Below, piece after piece: positions 34,232-43,922 of a DNA stretch of 64,000 nucleotides. Each line of letters starts with the position of its first letter. Position 1 is the first letter of the stretch. The translations under genes were made by a program, and so were the position numbers. The DNA lies in NCBI RefSeq assembly GCF_000315485.1, contig NZ_JH992946.1:186001-250000 (forward strand). The letters run 5' to 3'. The notes under the pieces are model-generated. The model worked only from the letters and a program-made list of their open reading frames with translations. It searched no databases and was not told where the DNA came from. The stretch comes from Bacteroides oleiciplenus YIT 12058 (GTDB taxonomy: Bacteria; Bacteroidota; Bacteroidia; Bacteroidales; Bacteroidaceae).

Positions 34232-35857
34232 TTAAAAATTGTTCTTTCCTGTGTCCCACCAAAGACGGGTACCGCCGGTATCTTGACCGCCTAACTTGCT
34301 AACCAATGCATCATACAACGGCTTGTTGCTCGTGATATAGTCCTGGTTAAAGAATACACGGCGAATCATGTCATCTGTACTGATGGTGTTACTACTGTTA
34401 TTTACTACTACTTTGAAGAGTTTCGGATAGCCGGTACGGCGTTGTTCTGCCCAAGCTTCGCAACCTTCGGGATAGATAGCCAGCCACTTTTGGGTGATGA
34501 TTCTTTCCAGTTTTGTTTCATTATCGGCAGCATTATCCCATTTCGGAGTGATGCTGGTAGTTGCTTTGGCGTCAAAGTTCTTATCGAATGTATCTACATA
34601 ATCAGCCGGGGTGTTTTCACTTTCCAGATATTCGCTTACACCACTGGCATCCCATTGTGCAAAGGAAGTAGTGACGCCTTGTTTGTAGCAACTCTCCACG
34701 TCTTCAGAGGTAAAGCCTCTTAAGGCGGCTTCTGCGCGGAGGAACCATATCTCGGCAGCAGCCATTACTATAATCTTGCTGCTGGTGGTGATGGTGGTTC
34801 GTGAGTGGGTGGAGTAGCGGTTGTCTCCTACGCCTGTTCCCTGGCGTACACCTTTAAATTTGCCTTCGATACTGGTCAGTTGTTTCACGCCGGCCACGGT
34901 CTGCGTGATGTTGCCATCATTGTCTCTACCATCTTGCGCGGCATTAAAGTAGGACTTCAAACGCGGGTCGTTATATCCTTTCAGGAAAGACTCCAGACTG
35001 GCGTTCATAAATACTTCGCCCCAACCGGAAACACCCCCCAGCGGGTTGCGGATTCCATATTGGCCTACTGTTTCGTTAGATGTTTCCAATACACCGCCAT
35101 TCTGTGCGTCTAATGCGGCCTGAACTTGTTCTTTGGCTAAGGTGGGGTCCACATTGGATACACGCATAGCCAGACGCAAGCGGAGAGAGTTGGCAAACTT
35201 CAACCATTGTGCAGGCGTGCGTTTGCCTTCCGGCATCATGAAGTCAGCGCTTTCAAAAGATACGCCGCCTTTATAATCCTTCAGAATATTGATAGCTGTT
35301 GCCAAGTCTTCGAAGAAACGTTTGTAAACTTCCTGCTGGGACTGGGGAGTTTGTGCGGCAGTGCCGAAACCGTCATAAAGGATAGGGCCATAATAGTCGC
35401 TTACACGATGTAGGAGAGCTACTTTCAACACTTTGGTAAGAGCGTGATACAAGGGCCAGTCTTCGGCTGTATTCAACTCTTCGGAATCAGCGATGGAAGG
35501 CATAACGTTACCATAGGAATAGGTCCACATGGCGCTTGTCCAACCATTGTTCAGGCTGTAAGTAGAGTTATTCTGATTGAACGCACCATTCATGTCGTGG
35601 AAGAATCCGCCATACATATCGGCTACCAGGTTTTGTATCACTTGATATTGCCAGTCGGTTCCTTCTACACCCGTCTGGTAGATGATACCTTTTTGGATGG
35701 TAGAGAAAGGCACCAGGTTGGTCTGGTTGTCATATTTCTGTAAATCGTCTGTATAAGCTCCTTTTGTATCGTTGAATTCTGCAAAATTATCGGTGCAGGA
35801 TGAAAGACTTAAAAGTCCACCCAAGAGTAGTACGGCTGTATATTTTATCTTATTCAT
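34232..35857 (-). CDS. SusD/RagB-family nutrient-binding lipoprotein
   Basis: A 541-residue outer-membrane lipoprotein (signal LLSLSSCTDN, lipid Cys near 21) that would bind a glycan or peptide at the surface and cap its SusC partner. It has the helical SusD fold signatures, for example WPLYHALTKVLKVALLHRVSDYYGPI (TPR region near 140-165), AAEIWFLRAEAALRG and WLAIYPEGCEAWAEQRRTGYP. It belongs to the SusD-like_2 branch. It follows the SusC gene by 12 bp. No glycoside hydrolase or sulfatase is adjacent. Confidence 0.93.
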   Translation of the reverse strand: MNKIKYTAVLLLGGLLSLSSCTDNFAEFNDTKGAYTDDLQKYDNQTNLVPFSTIQKGIIYQTGVEGTDWQYQVIQNLVADMYGGFFHDMNGAFNQNNSTYSLNNGWTSAMWTYSYGNVMPSIADSEELNTAEDWPLYHALTKVLKVALLHRVSDYYGPILYDGFGTAAQTPQSQQEVYKRFFEDLATAINILKDYKGGVSFESADFMMPEGKRTPAQWLKFANSLRLRLAMRVSNVDPTLAKEQVQAALDAQNGGVLETSNETVGQYGIRNPLGGVSGWGEVFMNASLESFLKGYNDPRLKSYFNAAQDGRDNDGNITQTVAGVKQLTSIEGKFKGVRQGTGVGDNRYSTHSRTTITTSSKIIVMAAAEIWFLRAEAALRGFTSEDVESCYKQGVTTSFAQWDASGVSEYLESENTPADYVDTFDKNFDAKATTSITPKWDNAADNETKLERIITQKWLAIYPEGCEAWAEQRRTGYPKLFKVVVNNSSNTISTDDMIRRVFFNQDYITSNKPLYDALVSKLGGQDTGGTRLWWDTGKNNF

Positions 35858-35869
35858 ATCGTTCAGGTA

Positions 35870-38800
35870 TTAGAAAGTGAGTTTAATATTGAATCCAATG
35901 TTTCTCGTTGAAGGCATACCATAGGTATCCAAACCTTGGTTATCATTACCTACGGACATCGTTGCATCCGGGTCGAACGGGGCATCTTTGTAGATGAAGA
36001 ACAGATTGCGGGCCACCAGTGAGAGGTCTACACCTTTGATGAATCCTGTTTTTTCGAGCATCTGTTGTGGGAAGGAGTAGCCTAATGACAACTCGCGCAA
36101 GCGGATGTTAGTTCCATCGTATCTATAGAATTCCGTGGTACCGTTACCGCGGTCACCTACCATTTGATAGAAACCTTTTACGTTCTTGATTTCCTGTCCT
36201 TCCAGCATATAGCGCTTTGCTGCGCGTGCATCACCGGTTACTTTGCTTACACCTGCATAATCCAGACCGGCTTGCGTCAGTGAAATCACGTCTCCGCCCA
36301 TGCGGGTATCAATCAGGAAGTAAAGTGAGAAACCTTTGTAAGTCAGAGTATTGCTCCAGCCAAGAGTCCAGTCGGGATTGAAGTTACCAATCTTGGCAGC
36401 CTTATCAGTGGTTACCTGCGGCAGGCCGGCTTTTTTGTTCTCATTGCCATCTTTATCTGTTGCCGGTTCCAAAAGAATCTTGCCGCTTTCATCACGTACA
36501 AATACGTTACCGTAGATGTCGCCCAATGAACCACCTTCTACAACCATCATCTTATAAGGCATACTTACGTTGCCGGAAGCATACTGGAAGCTGGGGGTTC
36601 CACCCAAAGATACAATCTCATTCTTATTGGTAGCAAAGTTGAACTGAGTTTTCCAACGGAAATTGTCGTTCATCAGCGGAGTGGCTCCTACGGTGATTTC
36701 AATACCGGTGTTGCGAATCTTACCTGCATTAATCCAACGGAAACGGCGCTTTTCGGCAGGAGTGTTCACCCGGATCAACTGGTTTTTGGTATCGGTGCGA
36801 TAGAACGTGAAGTCAAAATCCAAACGACTGTTGAAGAATCTCCATTCGGTACCAAATTCGATAGAGGTACTGATTTCCGGTTTCAGGTCTTCGGCAAAGT
36901 AATAGTCGATGGGATTGACTACGCCACCGGCTGCAATAGTTTGTGCCGGGCTGGTGATGCCGATGGGAAGGTCGTTACCTACTTGTGCCCAAGATGCACG
37001 GACTTTACCGAAACTGATCCATGACGGGAGGTTAAGTGTCTGGTTCAAAATCCAAGATACACCTACTGAGGGGTAGAAGAAACCGGAACCTTCGCTTTTC
37101 GTGTTGGCCAGTGTAGACGACCAGTCGTTACGGGCGGTCAGGTCTAAATAAAGACTTTCTTTCCAACCGATTTGTGCTGTTGCAAAGAGGGATTGGATGG
37201 TGCGTCTTTGGTCGTTCAGTTCGTCGATGAAAGAAGTGCCGGCGCCGCCCAAATTCATATTGGCAACTGTAAATACGTTTGCTTTGTACAAGCCGGATTT
37301 TCCGGAATCGAGGCTTAGTGAGTTCACTTTCGTAGTGTTGATGCTGCTACCAAGGGCTGCATTCAGTGACCAGTCGTTCCAGGTTTTGTTGAACATTGCC
37401 ATTACATCGCCGTACATCATGAATTCCTGACGGTTCAGCTTGATGTAACGTCCGTTTTCATGAGCCACATCGGCTGCTGTGCCGGCGTACATCTTCTGGT
37501 CGTAATTATCGTTGATATAATCTACATTGCCGCGTGCCTGGATGGTGAACCAGTCGTTTACCTTCAGGTTGGCGCTCAATGAAGCCATTGTGCGGAAGCG
37601 TTTGTCGTTGCTGGTAACTCTGTTGTTTAGCCAATAAGGGTTCTGAGTGAAACCACTGATGTCTGTATACCAGTTCTGTAAGGGCATAGCTCTGTTGTCA
37701 TCATATTTTTCGAAGCCGTTGTTGTCGCGGTAAACACTCATGTCTTCGCCACGTGGGAAGGAATATAGACCTACCAATGGATTCATATAGTAACCACCGG
37801 AAGTAGGGCGGTTCTTTATTTTTTGGGTCATCAGGTTCACGTTGGCATCCAGTGTCAAGCGTTCGTTGAAGAGGGAGGCTGTTTCGCGGAAAGTGATGTT
37901 GTGCTTCTGAAGTTTGTTTACATCAACAATGCCACTGGCAGTGGTGTTGGCATAAGAGAAGTAAGTTTGCATCTTCTCTTTTCCTGCTGTGATGGACAAA
38001 GAGTTTGTGGCAGTTACTCCGTTCCTGAAATAGTCGCCCACATTGTCATAAGCTTTCATACTTGCGTTTTCATCACCCCAACTGGTTTCGCCACTGGCGC
38101 CATATCTGTTTTGGAATTCGGGCAGGCTGATGGCATGGTCAACAGTGAGGTTGGAAGAGAAGGTGATGCGTTGCATGCCGGCTTTTCCTTTCTTGGTAGT
38201 GATAAGGATTACGCCATTGGCGGCTTGCGAACCGTAAAGAGCGGCGGCGGAAGCACCTTTCAGGATGCTCATGCTTTCAATGTCGTCCGGGTTGAGGTTG
38301 GAGATACCGTCACCGGAGTCGCGGTTACCGGTATCATTATTGCCACCCATGGCGGAAAAGGCTTGTTCTGATGTATTATTCAGCATAGGCACCCCGTCAA
38401 TGACATATAATGGCTGGTTATTACCGTCGGCATTGGCAGAACGAATACCACGGATAGAAACCTTGGCAGAACCACCTAAACCGGAAGAGTTGCGTGTAAT
38501 GGATACACCAGCGGTTTTTCCGGCCAATGCATTAATCATATTCGGGTCTTTGGCGCGTGTCAGTTCGTCGCCACCCACTTGCTGGGTAGAGTAAGTCAAT
38601 GAAGCGGCTTTTTTCTTGATACCCATGGCGGTTACTACTACCGTTTCCAGTGACAGCGCTTCTTCCTGCATCTGCACGTTGATAGTAGTCTGACCATTCA
38701 GGGCAACGCTTACTGGCTGGTATCCGATATAGCTGATAACCAGCGTGGCATCAGCAGGTACATTCAGTGTAAATTCACCGTCAATATTGGTGATAACACC

Positions 38801-39295
38801 GTTTGTAGTACCTTTCTCTACCACATTGGCACCGATAATCGGTTCACCTTGCATGTCGGTCACAATACCTTTCACAGGTTTGTTTTCCTGTTGTACGGCG
38901 GTGATGACTTCAGTTGCAGTTTCATTTTGTTTGGTCAGCACGATGTTCTTGCCTTCCATTACATATCTGATGTCCGTACCATTGAATATTTCGTCCAAAA
39001 CTTCGGACACGGGCTGGTTGTCTGCATCTACATTTACGGTGCGGCGCACGTCCACACTCTTCTTATTGTAGACAAACAAATACTCAGTCTGAGCCTCGAT
39101 TTTATCGAGGATTTCGCTTACTCGCAACTCAGAGCGGGGGATGCTGATTTTAGCATTCTGAGAGTAGCTACTACTACTGTACGCTTGGAACGTTACAAAC
39201 AAGAGAAGGAATAGTGTGATCTTCATAGTTCGTAATATTTGCTTAAATACTAAACTTTTTGGGCAAAAAAGCCCATTCAAAGAAATTTTTCTCAT
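35870..39295 (-). CDS. SusC/RagA TonB-linked receptor with STN signalling domain
   Basis: A 1141-residue outer-membrane importer. Domains in order: signal peptide (about 24-45), STN domain (about 50-110, SEILDKIEAQTEYLFVY) that contacts the FecR anti-sigma factor, a carboxypeptidase-like beta domain (about 140-215, VKGIVTDMQGEPIIGANV), the plug (ALYGSQAANGVILITTKKGK) and a barrel ending in GFNIKLTF. The STN domain fits the adjacent sigma/FecR pair: ligand binding outside would release the sigma factor. The substrate is unknown. A second Met at residue 24 could be the true start. Confidence 0.94.
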   Translation of the reverse strand: MRKISLNGLFCPKSLVFKQILRTMKITLFLLLFVTFQAYSSSSYSQNAKISIPRSELRVSEILDKIEAQTEYLFVYNKKSVDVRRTVNVDADNQPVSEVLDEIFNGTDIRYVMEGKNIVLTKQNETATEVITAVQQENKPVKGIVTDMQGEPIIGANVVEKGTTNGVITNIDGEFTLNVPADATLVISYIGYQPVSVALNGQTTINVQMQEEALSLETVVVTAMGIKKKAASLTYSTQQVGGDELTRAKDPNMINALAGKTAGVSITRNSSGLGGSAKVSIRGIRSANADGNNQPLYVIDGVPMLNNTSEQAFSAMGGNNDTGNRDSGDGISNLNPDDIESMSILKGASAAALYGSQAANGVILITTKKGKAGMQRITFSSNLTVDHAISLPEFQNRYGASGETSWGDENASMKAYDNVGDYFRNGVTATNSLSITAGKEKMQTYFSYANTTASGIVDVNKLQKHNITFRETASLFNERLTLDANVNLMTQKIKNRPTSGGYYMNPLVGLYSFPRGEDMSVYRDNNGFEKYDDNRAMPLQNWYTDISGFTQNPYWLNNRVTSNDKRFRTMASLSANLKVNDWFTIQARGNVDYINDNYDQKMYAGTAADVAHENGRYIKLNRQEFMMYGDVMAMFNKTWNDWSLNAALGSSINTTKVNSLSLDSGKSGLYKANVFTVANMNLGGAGTSFIDELNDQRRTIQSLFATAQIGWKESLYLDLTARNDWSSTLANTKSEGSGFFYPSVGVSWILNQTLNLPSWISFGKVRASWAQVGNDLPIGITSPAQTIAAGGVVNPIDYYFAEDLKPEISTSIEFGTEWRFFNSRLDFDFTFYRTDTKNQLIRVNTPAEKRRFRWINAGKIRNTGIEITVGATPLMNDNFRWKTQFNFATNKNEIVSLGGTPSFQYASGNVSMPYKMMVVEGGSLGDIYGNVFVRDESGKILLEPATDKDGNENKKAGLPQVTTDKAAKIGNFNPDWTLGWSNTLTYKGFSLYFLIDTRMGGDVISLTQAGLDYAGVSKVTGDARAAKRYMLEGQEIKNVKGFYQMVGDRGNGTTEFYRYDGTNIRLRELSLGYSFPQQMLEKTGFIKGVDLSLVARNLFFIYKDAPFDPDATMSVGNDNQGLDTYGMPSTRNIGFNIKLTF

Positions 39296-39302
39296 ATCTT
39301 TG

Positions 39303-39388
39303 TAATGTGTTAAGTTAATAAATTGATTAAGGTCGATTTTTGACTGTTTCGGATCGGAAAGTATGGGGGTACTTTCCGATCTTTTTTG
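39303..39388 (+). ncRNA. Candidate antisense RNA opposite the susC leader
   Basis: A TATCTTTG -7 box on the plus strand (39295-39302) is followed within about 90 nt by a strong plus-strand terminator, yet no plus-strand gene lies here. The transcript, about 75-80 nt starting near 39310, would run opposite the susC leader. Short antisense RNAs at this place repress some Bacteroides polysaccharide loci. There is no good -33 element, and no expression evidence. Confidence 0.4.
39352..39387 (+). terminator. Plus-strand intrinsic terminator upstream of susC
   Basis: gatcggaaagta (39352-39363) pairs exactly with 39370-39381 around tggggg, followed by six T (39382-39387). The T tract is on the plus strand only, so it does not serve fecR. 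Confidence 0.8.
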
Positions 39389-39482
39389 TAGGGGGGATTA
39401 GTTGACTGTTTCTTTTATTTCATAATGCTTTTCAGTTTAAGAGGTTAGTACTAAATTTTAAGGTTTTATTTTTGATATCAAA

Positions 39483-40418
39483 TTACTTTTTGTAGATGGT
39501 AATGGAGTCTTTTTCTTCGTTGATACTGAACTCAAAAGGATGGTCTTTTGAAATTGTACGCAGAATATGTTCTATCCCATCTTGTTCGCGGAACTTCCCG
39601 GTGCAACTGTCATAATTCAGCAACTCGGGATCTGCCACTGTGATTTTCACATTGTAATATTTCTCAAGCTTGTCAAGTATGCCGCTGAAAGGCACATCGT
39701 CAAAGCAATATAATCCTTCTTTCCAGCGTAGATACTCATAGGAGGGGAGTATGGTCTTCTTGTACTTCCCGTCGTAGTTTGCAAAGAATTCATCTTTCTG
39801 CAAGCGGGTGATTACTTTGTTGTTATTGGCAGGGTAGATGTCTACGATACCTTCTACGAGAGTTGTTTCAAATTCTTTGCTCCCTTTGTAGGCACAGACG
39901 TTGAAACAGGTGCCGACTACTCTCACATTATTCATTTCTGTATGTATGTAGAACGGAATATCTTTATTTTTGGCTACTTCAAAGTAAGCTTCGCCATCCA
40001 GTTCCACATTTCTTTCATCGCGTCCGAAGTTGGAGGTATAAGTCAATGTGGATTGTGCGTTCAACCATACACGTGTGCCGTCGGCAAGGGTGATTTGTGC
40101 GCGCTGTCCGGCAGGGACGGTGACGGTTTGCGGTTGGGCTAATTTGTTATATAAATAATCGTTCGTCATGAAGTAGCCGCATACTCCTATCATGATAACG
40201 GCTGCTGCACGCATTCCCCATTTGAGTATCGGAGTCAGGTGTACTGTCTTTTTCTTTGCATCCTGCCGATTGGAGAACAGGGCGACGTCGAACATCATAC
40301 GTTCTTTCAAGAAAGCCTCCCGATTTTCTTCCGAGGCTTCCACCCAATTGAGGATGCGCTTTTCTTCTTCAATGGTTGCAGCTCCTTTAAAATACTTATA
40401 TAATAATTCTTGGTTCAT
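39483..40418 (-). CDS. FecR-family anti-sigma factor
   Basis: A 311-residue inner-membrane protein that holds the ECF sigma factor and receives the signal from the SusC STN domain. It has an N-terminal cytoplasmic part (to about 65), one membrane helix (about 68-88), and the periplasmic FecR domain with VTVPAGQRAQITLADGTRVWLNAQSTL, given here as the region about 100-130, and the C-terminal DUF4974 (VPFSGILDKLEKYYNVKI). It lies between the sigma gene and susC on one strand. Confidence 0.94.
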   Translation of the reverse strand: MNQELLYKYFKGAATIEEEKRILNWVEASEENREAFLKERMMFDVALFSNRQDAKKKTVHLTPILKWGMRAAAVIMIGVCGYFMTNDYLYNKLAQPQTVTVPAGQRAQITLADGTRVWLNAQSTLTYTSNFGRDERNVELDGEAYFEVAKNKDIPFYIHTEMNNVRVVGTCFNVCAYKGSKEFETTLVEGIVDIYPANNNKVITRLQKDEFFANYDGKYKKTILPSYEYLRWKEGLYCFDDVPFSGILDKLEKYYNVKITVADPELLNYDSCTGKFREQDGIEHILRTISKDHPFEFSINEEKDSITIYKK

Positions 40419-40615
40419 ACGTACTCAAATTGTTCGTTGGCTAAGAGAGGTTTTTCCTCCCCTTCTGTAATTAATACAGGTGAGCTCGCCACTACCCTAA
40501 CGGAAAATGAAACTTTTTTTGTTTTTTCTTTGAAAAGGAGAGAAAAGGAGGATTTATTGCGACTTTATCACTCGGATATGCCCTGAATTTTAACTTGGGT
40601 TTTGGTCGGAAACTC

Positions 40616-40724
40616 TTCCGGTTTACATTAAGTTCGTGTTCCCTTCGCTTCTATAGAGGAATAAAAAGAGCGAAGCGGATACGAGGAGGGTACAAAGAGG
40701 GTGCGGACCAGATATGAACCGGGT
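40616..40724. repeat. Degenerate 11-bp array E (weaker candidate)
   Basis: In the 425-bp gap 40419-40843 five 11-nt units run from 40670 to 40724 (consensus RYGARNSRGRT; each ends GGAT, GGGT or AGAT). Three units resembling the complement (ending TTAC, TTCGT and TTCGC) are at 40616-40648. The layout, blocks of one orientation then the other, copies array B, but unit identity is low. The rest of the gap shows no gene; a T/A-rich stretch lies at 40500-40540. Confidence 0.5.
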
Positions 40725-40843
40725 CTTTTTGTTCTATTTTTCGGTTATGGAAGAAATTGTTTTATCTGCAATGTGTCAAGGTACTGCATTAATACAAACA
40801 TATGTCTTTTATTTATATTTGCAAAGAAAAAAAATAGGTTTTG

Positions 40844-41404
40844 TCAGAGGAGGATGGAGGCCAGATAATCCTTCAATTCAACGCGCAGGATGCGCAATGC
40901 CTTGGTGATATGAAATTCTACAGTTTTGAGGGAGACATTCAGTTGTTCGGCAATTCTCTTGTTCGGCAGGTTGCTGTAGCGGCTGAGCATGAATATCTCC
41001 CGGCTTTGTGACGGCATTTTCTCCAATGCTTTGTTCACAATGTGCTGTATCTCTGTGCTGAAAATTTTGTCGGGTTCGCAATCCTTTAAGGTTGCGATAC
41101 GGAAATTCAGTTCGCGCTGACGGTGTGAATTCAAATCTTCTTCGATGCGCAAGCGTGTCTGCTCACGTTCCAGATAATTAAGGGCTTTGTTTTTGATGAT
41201 GGTAAGGAGCAAGGGATGCAGGCTTTTATCTTCTTCCCAGCGTTCGCGGCATTCCCACAGAGAAATCATGGATTCCATAAGAATATCCTCCGCTTCCGCC
41301 CAACTTCTGATATAGGAATAGGCAAATGCGAGGAACTTTTCCTGATTCTCACGAAAGAAACGAGAAAATAAATCCATAGTATGTAGGTTCTCGGAGGCAA
41401 GCAT
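40844..41404 (-). CDS. ECF RNA polymerase sigma factor
   Basis: A 186-residue sigma-70 family factor of the extracytoplasmic type. Region 2 is seen in KFLAFAYSYIRSWAEAEDILMESMISLW, given as about residues 23-50, and region 4 in MPSQSREIFMLSRY...KRIAEQLNVSLKTVEFHITKALR (about 133-178). It would direct transcription of the fecR/susC/susD genes downstream once FecR lets go. The ATG at 41377 (MDLFSRFF) is an alternative start. It is separated from fecR by 425 bp. Confidence 0.92.
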   Translation of the reverse strand: MLASENLHTMDLFSRFFRENQEKFLAFAYSYIRSWAEAEDILMESMISLWECRERWEEDKSLHPLLLTIIKNKALNYLEREQTRLRIEEDLNSHRQRELNFRIATLKDCEPDKIFSTEIQHIVNKALEKMPSQSREIFMLSRYSNLPNKRIAEQLNVSLKTVEFHITKALRILRVELKDYLASILL

Positions 41405-41510
41405 TCTTAAATGTTTTCTCTTTTATTTAAGGTTCGTAGGGTAAAGTAACATAATCTTTTCGGAATACGCAAAATTATGAAAGAGTTTTTCGGATTTAGT
41501 CTTATCTTTT

Positions 41511-41548
41511 TTTACAAAAAGAAAGCCCGGCGGGTTTCCGTCGGGCTT
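41511..41548 (-). terminator. Terminator of pnp
   Basis: On the minus strand an 11-bp GC-rich stem (41548-41538 with 41533-41523, one G-T pair) with a 4-nt loop is followed by CTTTCTTTTTG. It lies 25 bp past the pnp stop. Confidence 0.88.
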
Positions 41549-41573
41549 AATATAATAAGGAATAAGGAAAATC

Positions 41574-43718
41574 TTATTTCTTTTCCGGTCTTTCTTGTCT
41601 TTCTGGTCTTGGCAACAATACCTTGCGTGAAAGCTTGAATTTACCGGTCTTCGGATCTACATCGAGCAATTTCACTTCAATTTCGTCACCTTCTTTGATA
41701 CCGGCTTCTTCTACAGTTTCCAGACGTTTCCAGTCGATTTCAGAAATGTGCAGCAAACCGTCTTTACCCGGCAGGAATTCAACAAAAGCACCGTAAGGCA
41801 TCACTGAGCGTACTTTGCCTTTGTATACTTCGCCAACTTCCGGTACGGCAACGATACCCTTAATCAAGCGCATAGCGTCGTCAATGCTCTTCTTGTTGGT
41901 TCCGGAGATTTCGATTCTTCCGATGTTGTCCACCTCTTCGATAGTGATGGTAGCACCGGTTTCTTCTTGCATACCTTGGATGATCTTTCCGCCGGGGCCG
42001 ATTACGGCGCCGATAAATTCTTTAGGAATAGTCATCGTTTCGATGCGTGGAGCATGAGGTTTCAGTTCTTCGCGAGGTTCCTGGATGGTTTCCAGAATCT
42101 TGCCGAGGATGTGCATGCGTCCTTCTTTGGCCTGGTTCAAAGCGCGTTCCAGGATTTCATATGAAAGGCCGTCTACCTTGATGTCCATCTGGGTAGCAGT
42201 GATACCGTTCTTTGTACCTGTTACTTTGAAGTCCATATCGCCCAAGTGGTCTTCGTCACCGAGGATGTCGGACAATACGGCATATTTCTCTTCACCTGCA
42301 TTCTTGATCAATCCCATAGCGATACCTGATACCGGTTCCTTGATCTTCACACCTGCATCCATCAATGCCAGAGTTCCGGCACAAACGGTAGCCATAGAAG
42401 AAGAACCGTTAGATTCGAGAATATCGGATACTACGCGTACTACGTACGGATAGTCAGCAGGAATCTGGCCTTTCAGCGCACGCCATGCCAAGTGACCGTG
42501 ACCGATTTCACGACGGCCTACACCACGTTGTGCTTTGGCTTCTCCAGTAGAGAACGGAGGGAAGTTATAGTGCAGTAAGAAGCGTACCTTGCCATGTTCC
42601 AGTACATCGTCGATAATCTTTTCATCCAATTTGGTACCGAGTGTTACGGTAGACAGAGATTGGGTTTCACCGCGGGTGAAGACAGCAGAACCATGAGGTC
42701 CGGGCAGGTAGCTGATTTCACTCCAGATGGGGCGGATTTCGTTAGTCTTACGTCCGTCGAGGCGCTTGCCTTCGTCCAGAATGCTGCGACGCATAGCTTC
42801 TTTTTCTACATCGTGATAGTAGCGGTCGATTAAAGCAGCTTTTTCAGCCAATTCTTCTTCGCTGAACTGTGCTTTGAATTCTTCGCGGATAGCATCGAAA
42901 GCCTCCATGCGCTGGTGCTTGTTGTTGTTGCCGGAAGCTGCGATGGCATAAGCCTTGTCGTAGCAAGCTTCGCGAACTGCTTTGCGCAATTCTTCGTCGT
43001 TTACTTCGTGGCAATATTCGCGTTTTACGGTAGAACCAACTGCTTCAGCCAATTCTTTTTGTGCCTGACACTGCACTTTGATAGCTTCGTGAGCGGCCTT
43101 CATGGCGTTCAGCAAGTCCTGTTCGGATACTTCATTCATTTCACCTTCCACCATCATGATGTTTTCATAAGTGGCACCAACCATAAGGTCCATGTCAGCT
43201 TTTTCCAGTTGATCGAAAGTCGGGTTGATAACGAATTGTCCGTCGATGCGTGCTACACGTACTTCGGAGATCGGTCCGTTGAAGGGAATATCTGAAACTG
43301 CAAGAGCGGCAGAAGCGGCAAGCCCTGCCAATGCGTCCGGCATATCAACGCCATCGGCAGAATAGAGGATGATATTTACATATACCTCTGCGTGGTAATT
43401 ATCGGGGAATAGGGGGCGGAGAGCACGGTCCACGAGGCGGCAGGTGAGGATTTCGTAGTCCGAAGCACGTCCTTCACGCTTGGTGAAACCGCCGGGGAAA
43501 CGTCCGAATGCGGAGAATTTCTCTTTGTACTCTACCTGTAACGGCATGAAATCTGTTCCGGGAACTGCGTCCTTAGCGGCACAAACAGTAGCAAGAAGCA
43601 TGGTGTTACCCATACGAAGCATTACAGAACCGTCTGCCTGTTTTGCCAGCTTTCCCGTTTCGAGTGTGATGGTTCTGCCATCAGGAAGCTCGATCGTCTT
43701 AACAATTGGGTTAATCAT
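41574..43718 (-). CDS. pnp: Polyribonucleotide nucleotidyltransferase
   Basis: A 714-residue 3'-to-5' exoribonuclease using phosphate, a part of the RNA turnover machinery. Two RNase PH domains (about 5-140 and 320-460, with FSAFGRFPGGFTKREG and GQIPADYPYVVRVVSDIL), a linking helical domain, a KH domain (about 560-615, FIGAVIGPGGKIIQGM) and an S1 domain (about 625-695, GKVRSVMPYGAFVEF) are all present. The ATG at 43718 (MINPIVKTIELPDG) is preferred over one ten codons upstream. Confidence 0.97.
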   Translation of the reverse strand: MINPIVKTIELPDGRTITLETGKLAKQADGSVMLRMGNTMLLATVCAAKDAVPGTDFMPLQVEYKEKFSAFGRFPGGFTKREGRASDYEILTCRLVDRALRPLFPDNYHAEVYVNIILYSADGVDMPDALAGLAASAALAVSDIPFNGPISEVRVARIDGQFVINPTFDQLEKADMDLMVGATYENIMMVEGEMNEVSEQDLLNAMKAAHEAIKVQCQAQKELAEAVGSTVKREYCHEVNDEELRKAVREACYDKAYAIAASGNNNKHQRMEAFDAIREEFKAQFSEEELAEKAALIDRYYHDVEKEAMRRSILDEGKRLDGRKTNEIRPIWSEISYLPGPHGSAVFTRGETQSLSTVTLGTKLDEKIIDDVLEHGKVRFLLHYNFPPFSTGEAKAQRGVGRREIGHGHLAWRALKGQIPADYPYVVRVVSDILESNGSSSMATVCAGTLALMDAGVKIKEPVSGIAMGLIKNAGEEKYAVLSDILGDEDHLGDMDFKVTGTKNGITATQMDIKVDGLSYEILERALNQAKEGRMHILGKILETIQEPREELKPHAPRIETMTIPKEFIGAVIGPGGKIIQGMQEETGATITIEEVDNIGRIEISGTNKKSIDDAMRLIKGIVAVPEVGEVYKGKVRSVMPYGAFVEFLPGKDGLLHISEIDWKRLETVEEAGIKEGDEIEVKLLDVDPKTGKFKLSRKVLLPRPERQERPEKK

Positions 43719-43880
43719 AAAAAATGTTTTATCTATTTTTTCTTTCAAAATTCGTGCAAAGATACATATTTATTCATGTAATCAAGTGGGAATGAGATGA
43801 AAAAGTTCCTAATTGACTATTTTTTTAAATTTCCGGGTGGAAGAAGCTATGAAAATGCTTTGACTAAACTTGAAAAGAAC

Positions 43881-43888
43881 TATATTTG
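43881..43888 (+). promoter_or_regulatory. -7 box of the TlpA-like gene
   Basis: TATATTTG, 35 bp before the start codon; TTTG at 43859-43862 gives an 18-bp spacer, one less than usual. Confidence 0.5.
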
Positions 43889-43922
43889 CATGTTCTTTCT
43901 AATAGAAATTAAGAAGCTAAAT

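Noticed and set aside
37823..38371. 182-codon open frame on the plus strand
   Set aside because: Antisense to the susC plug region, where the true protein is well conserved.
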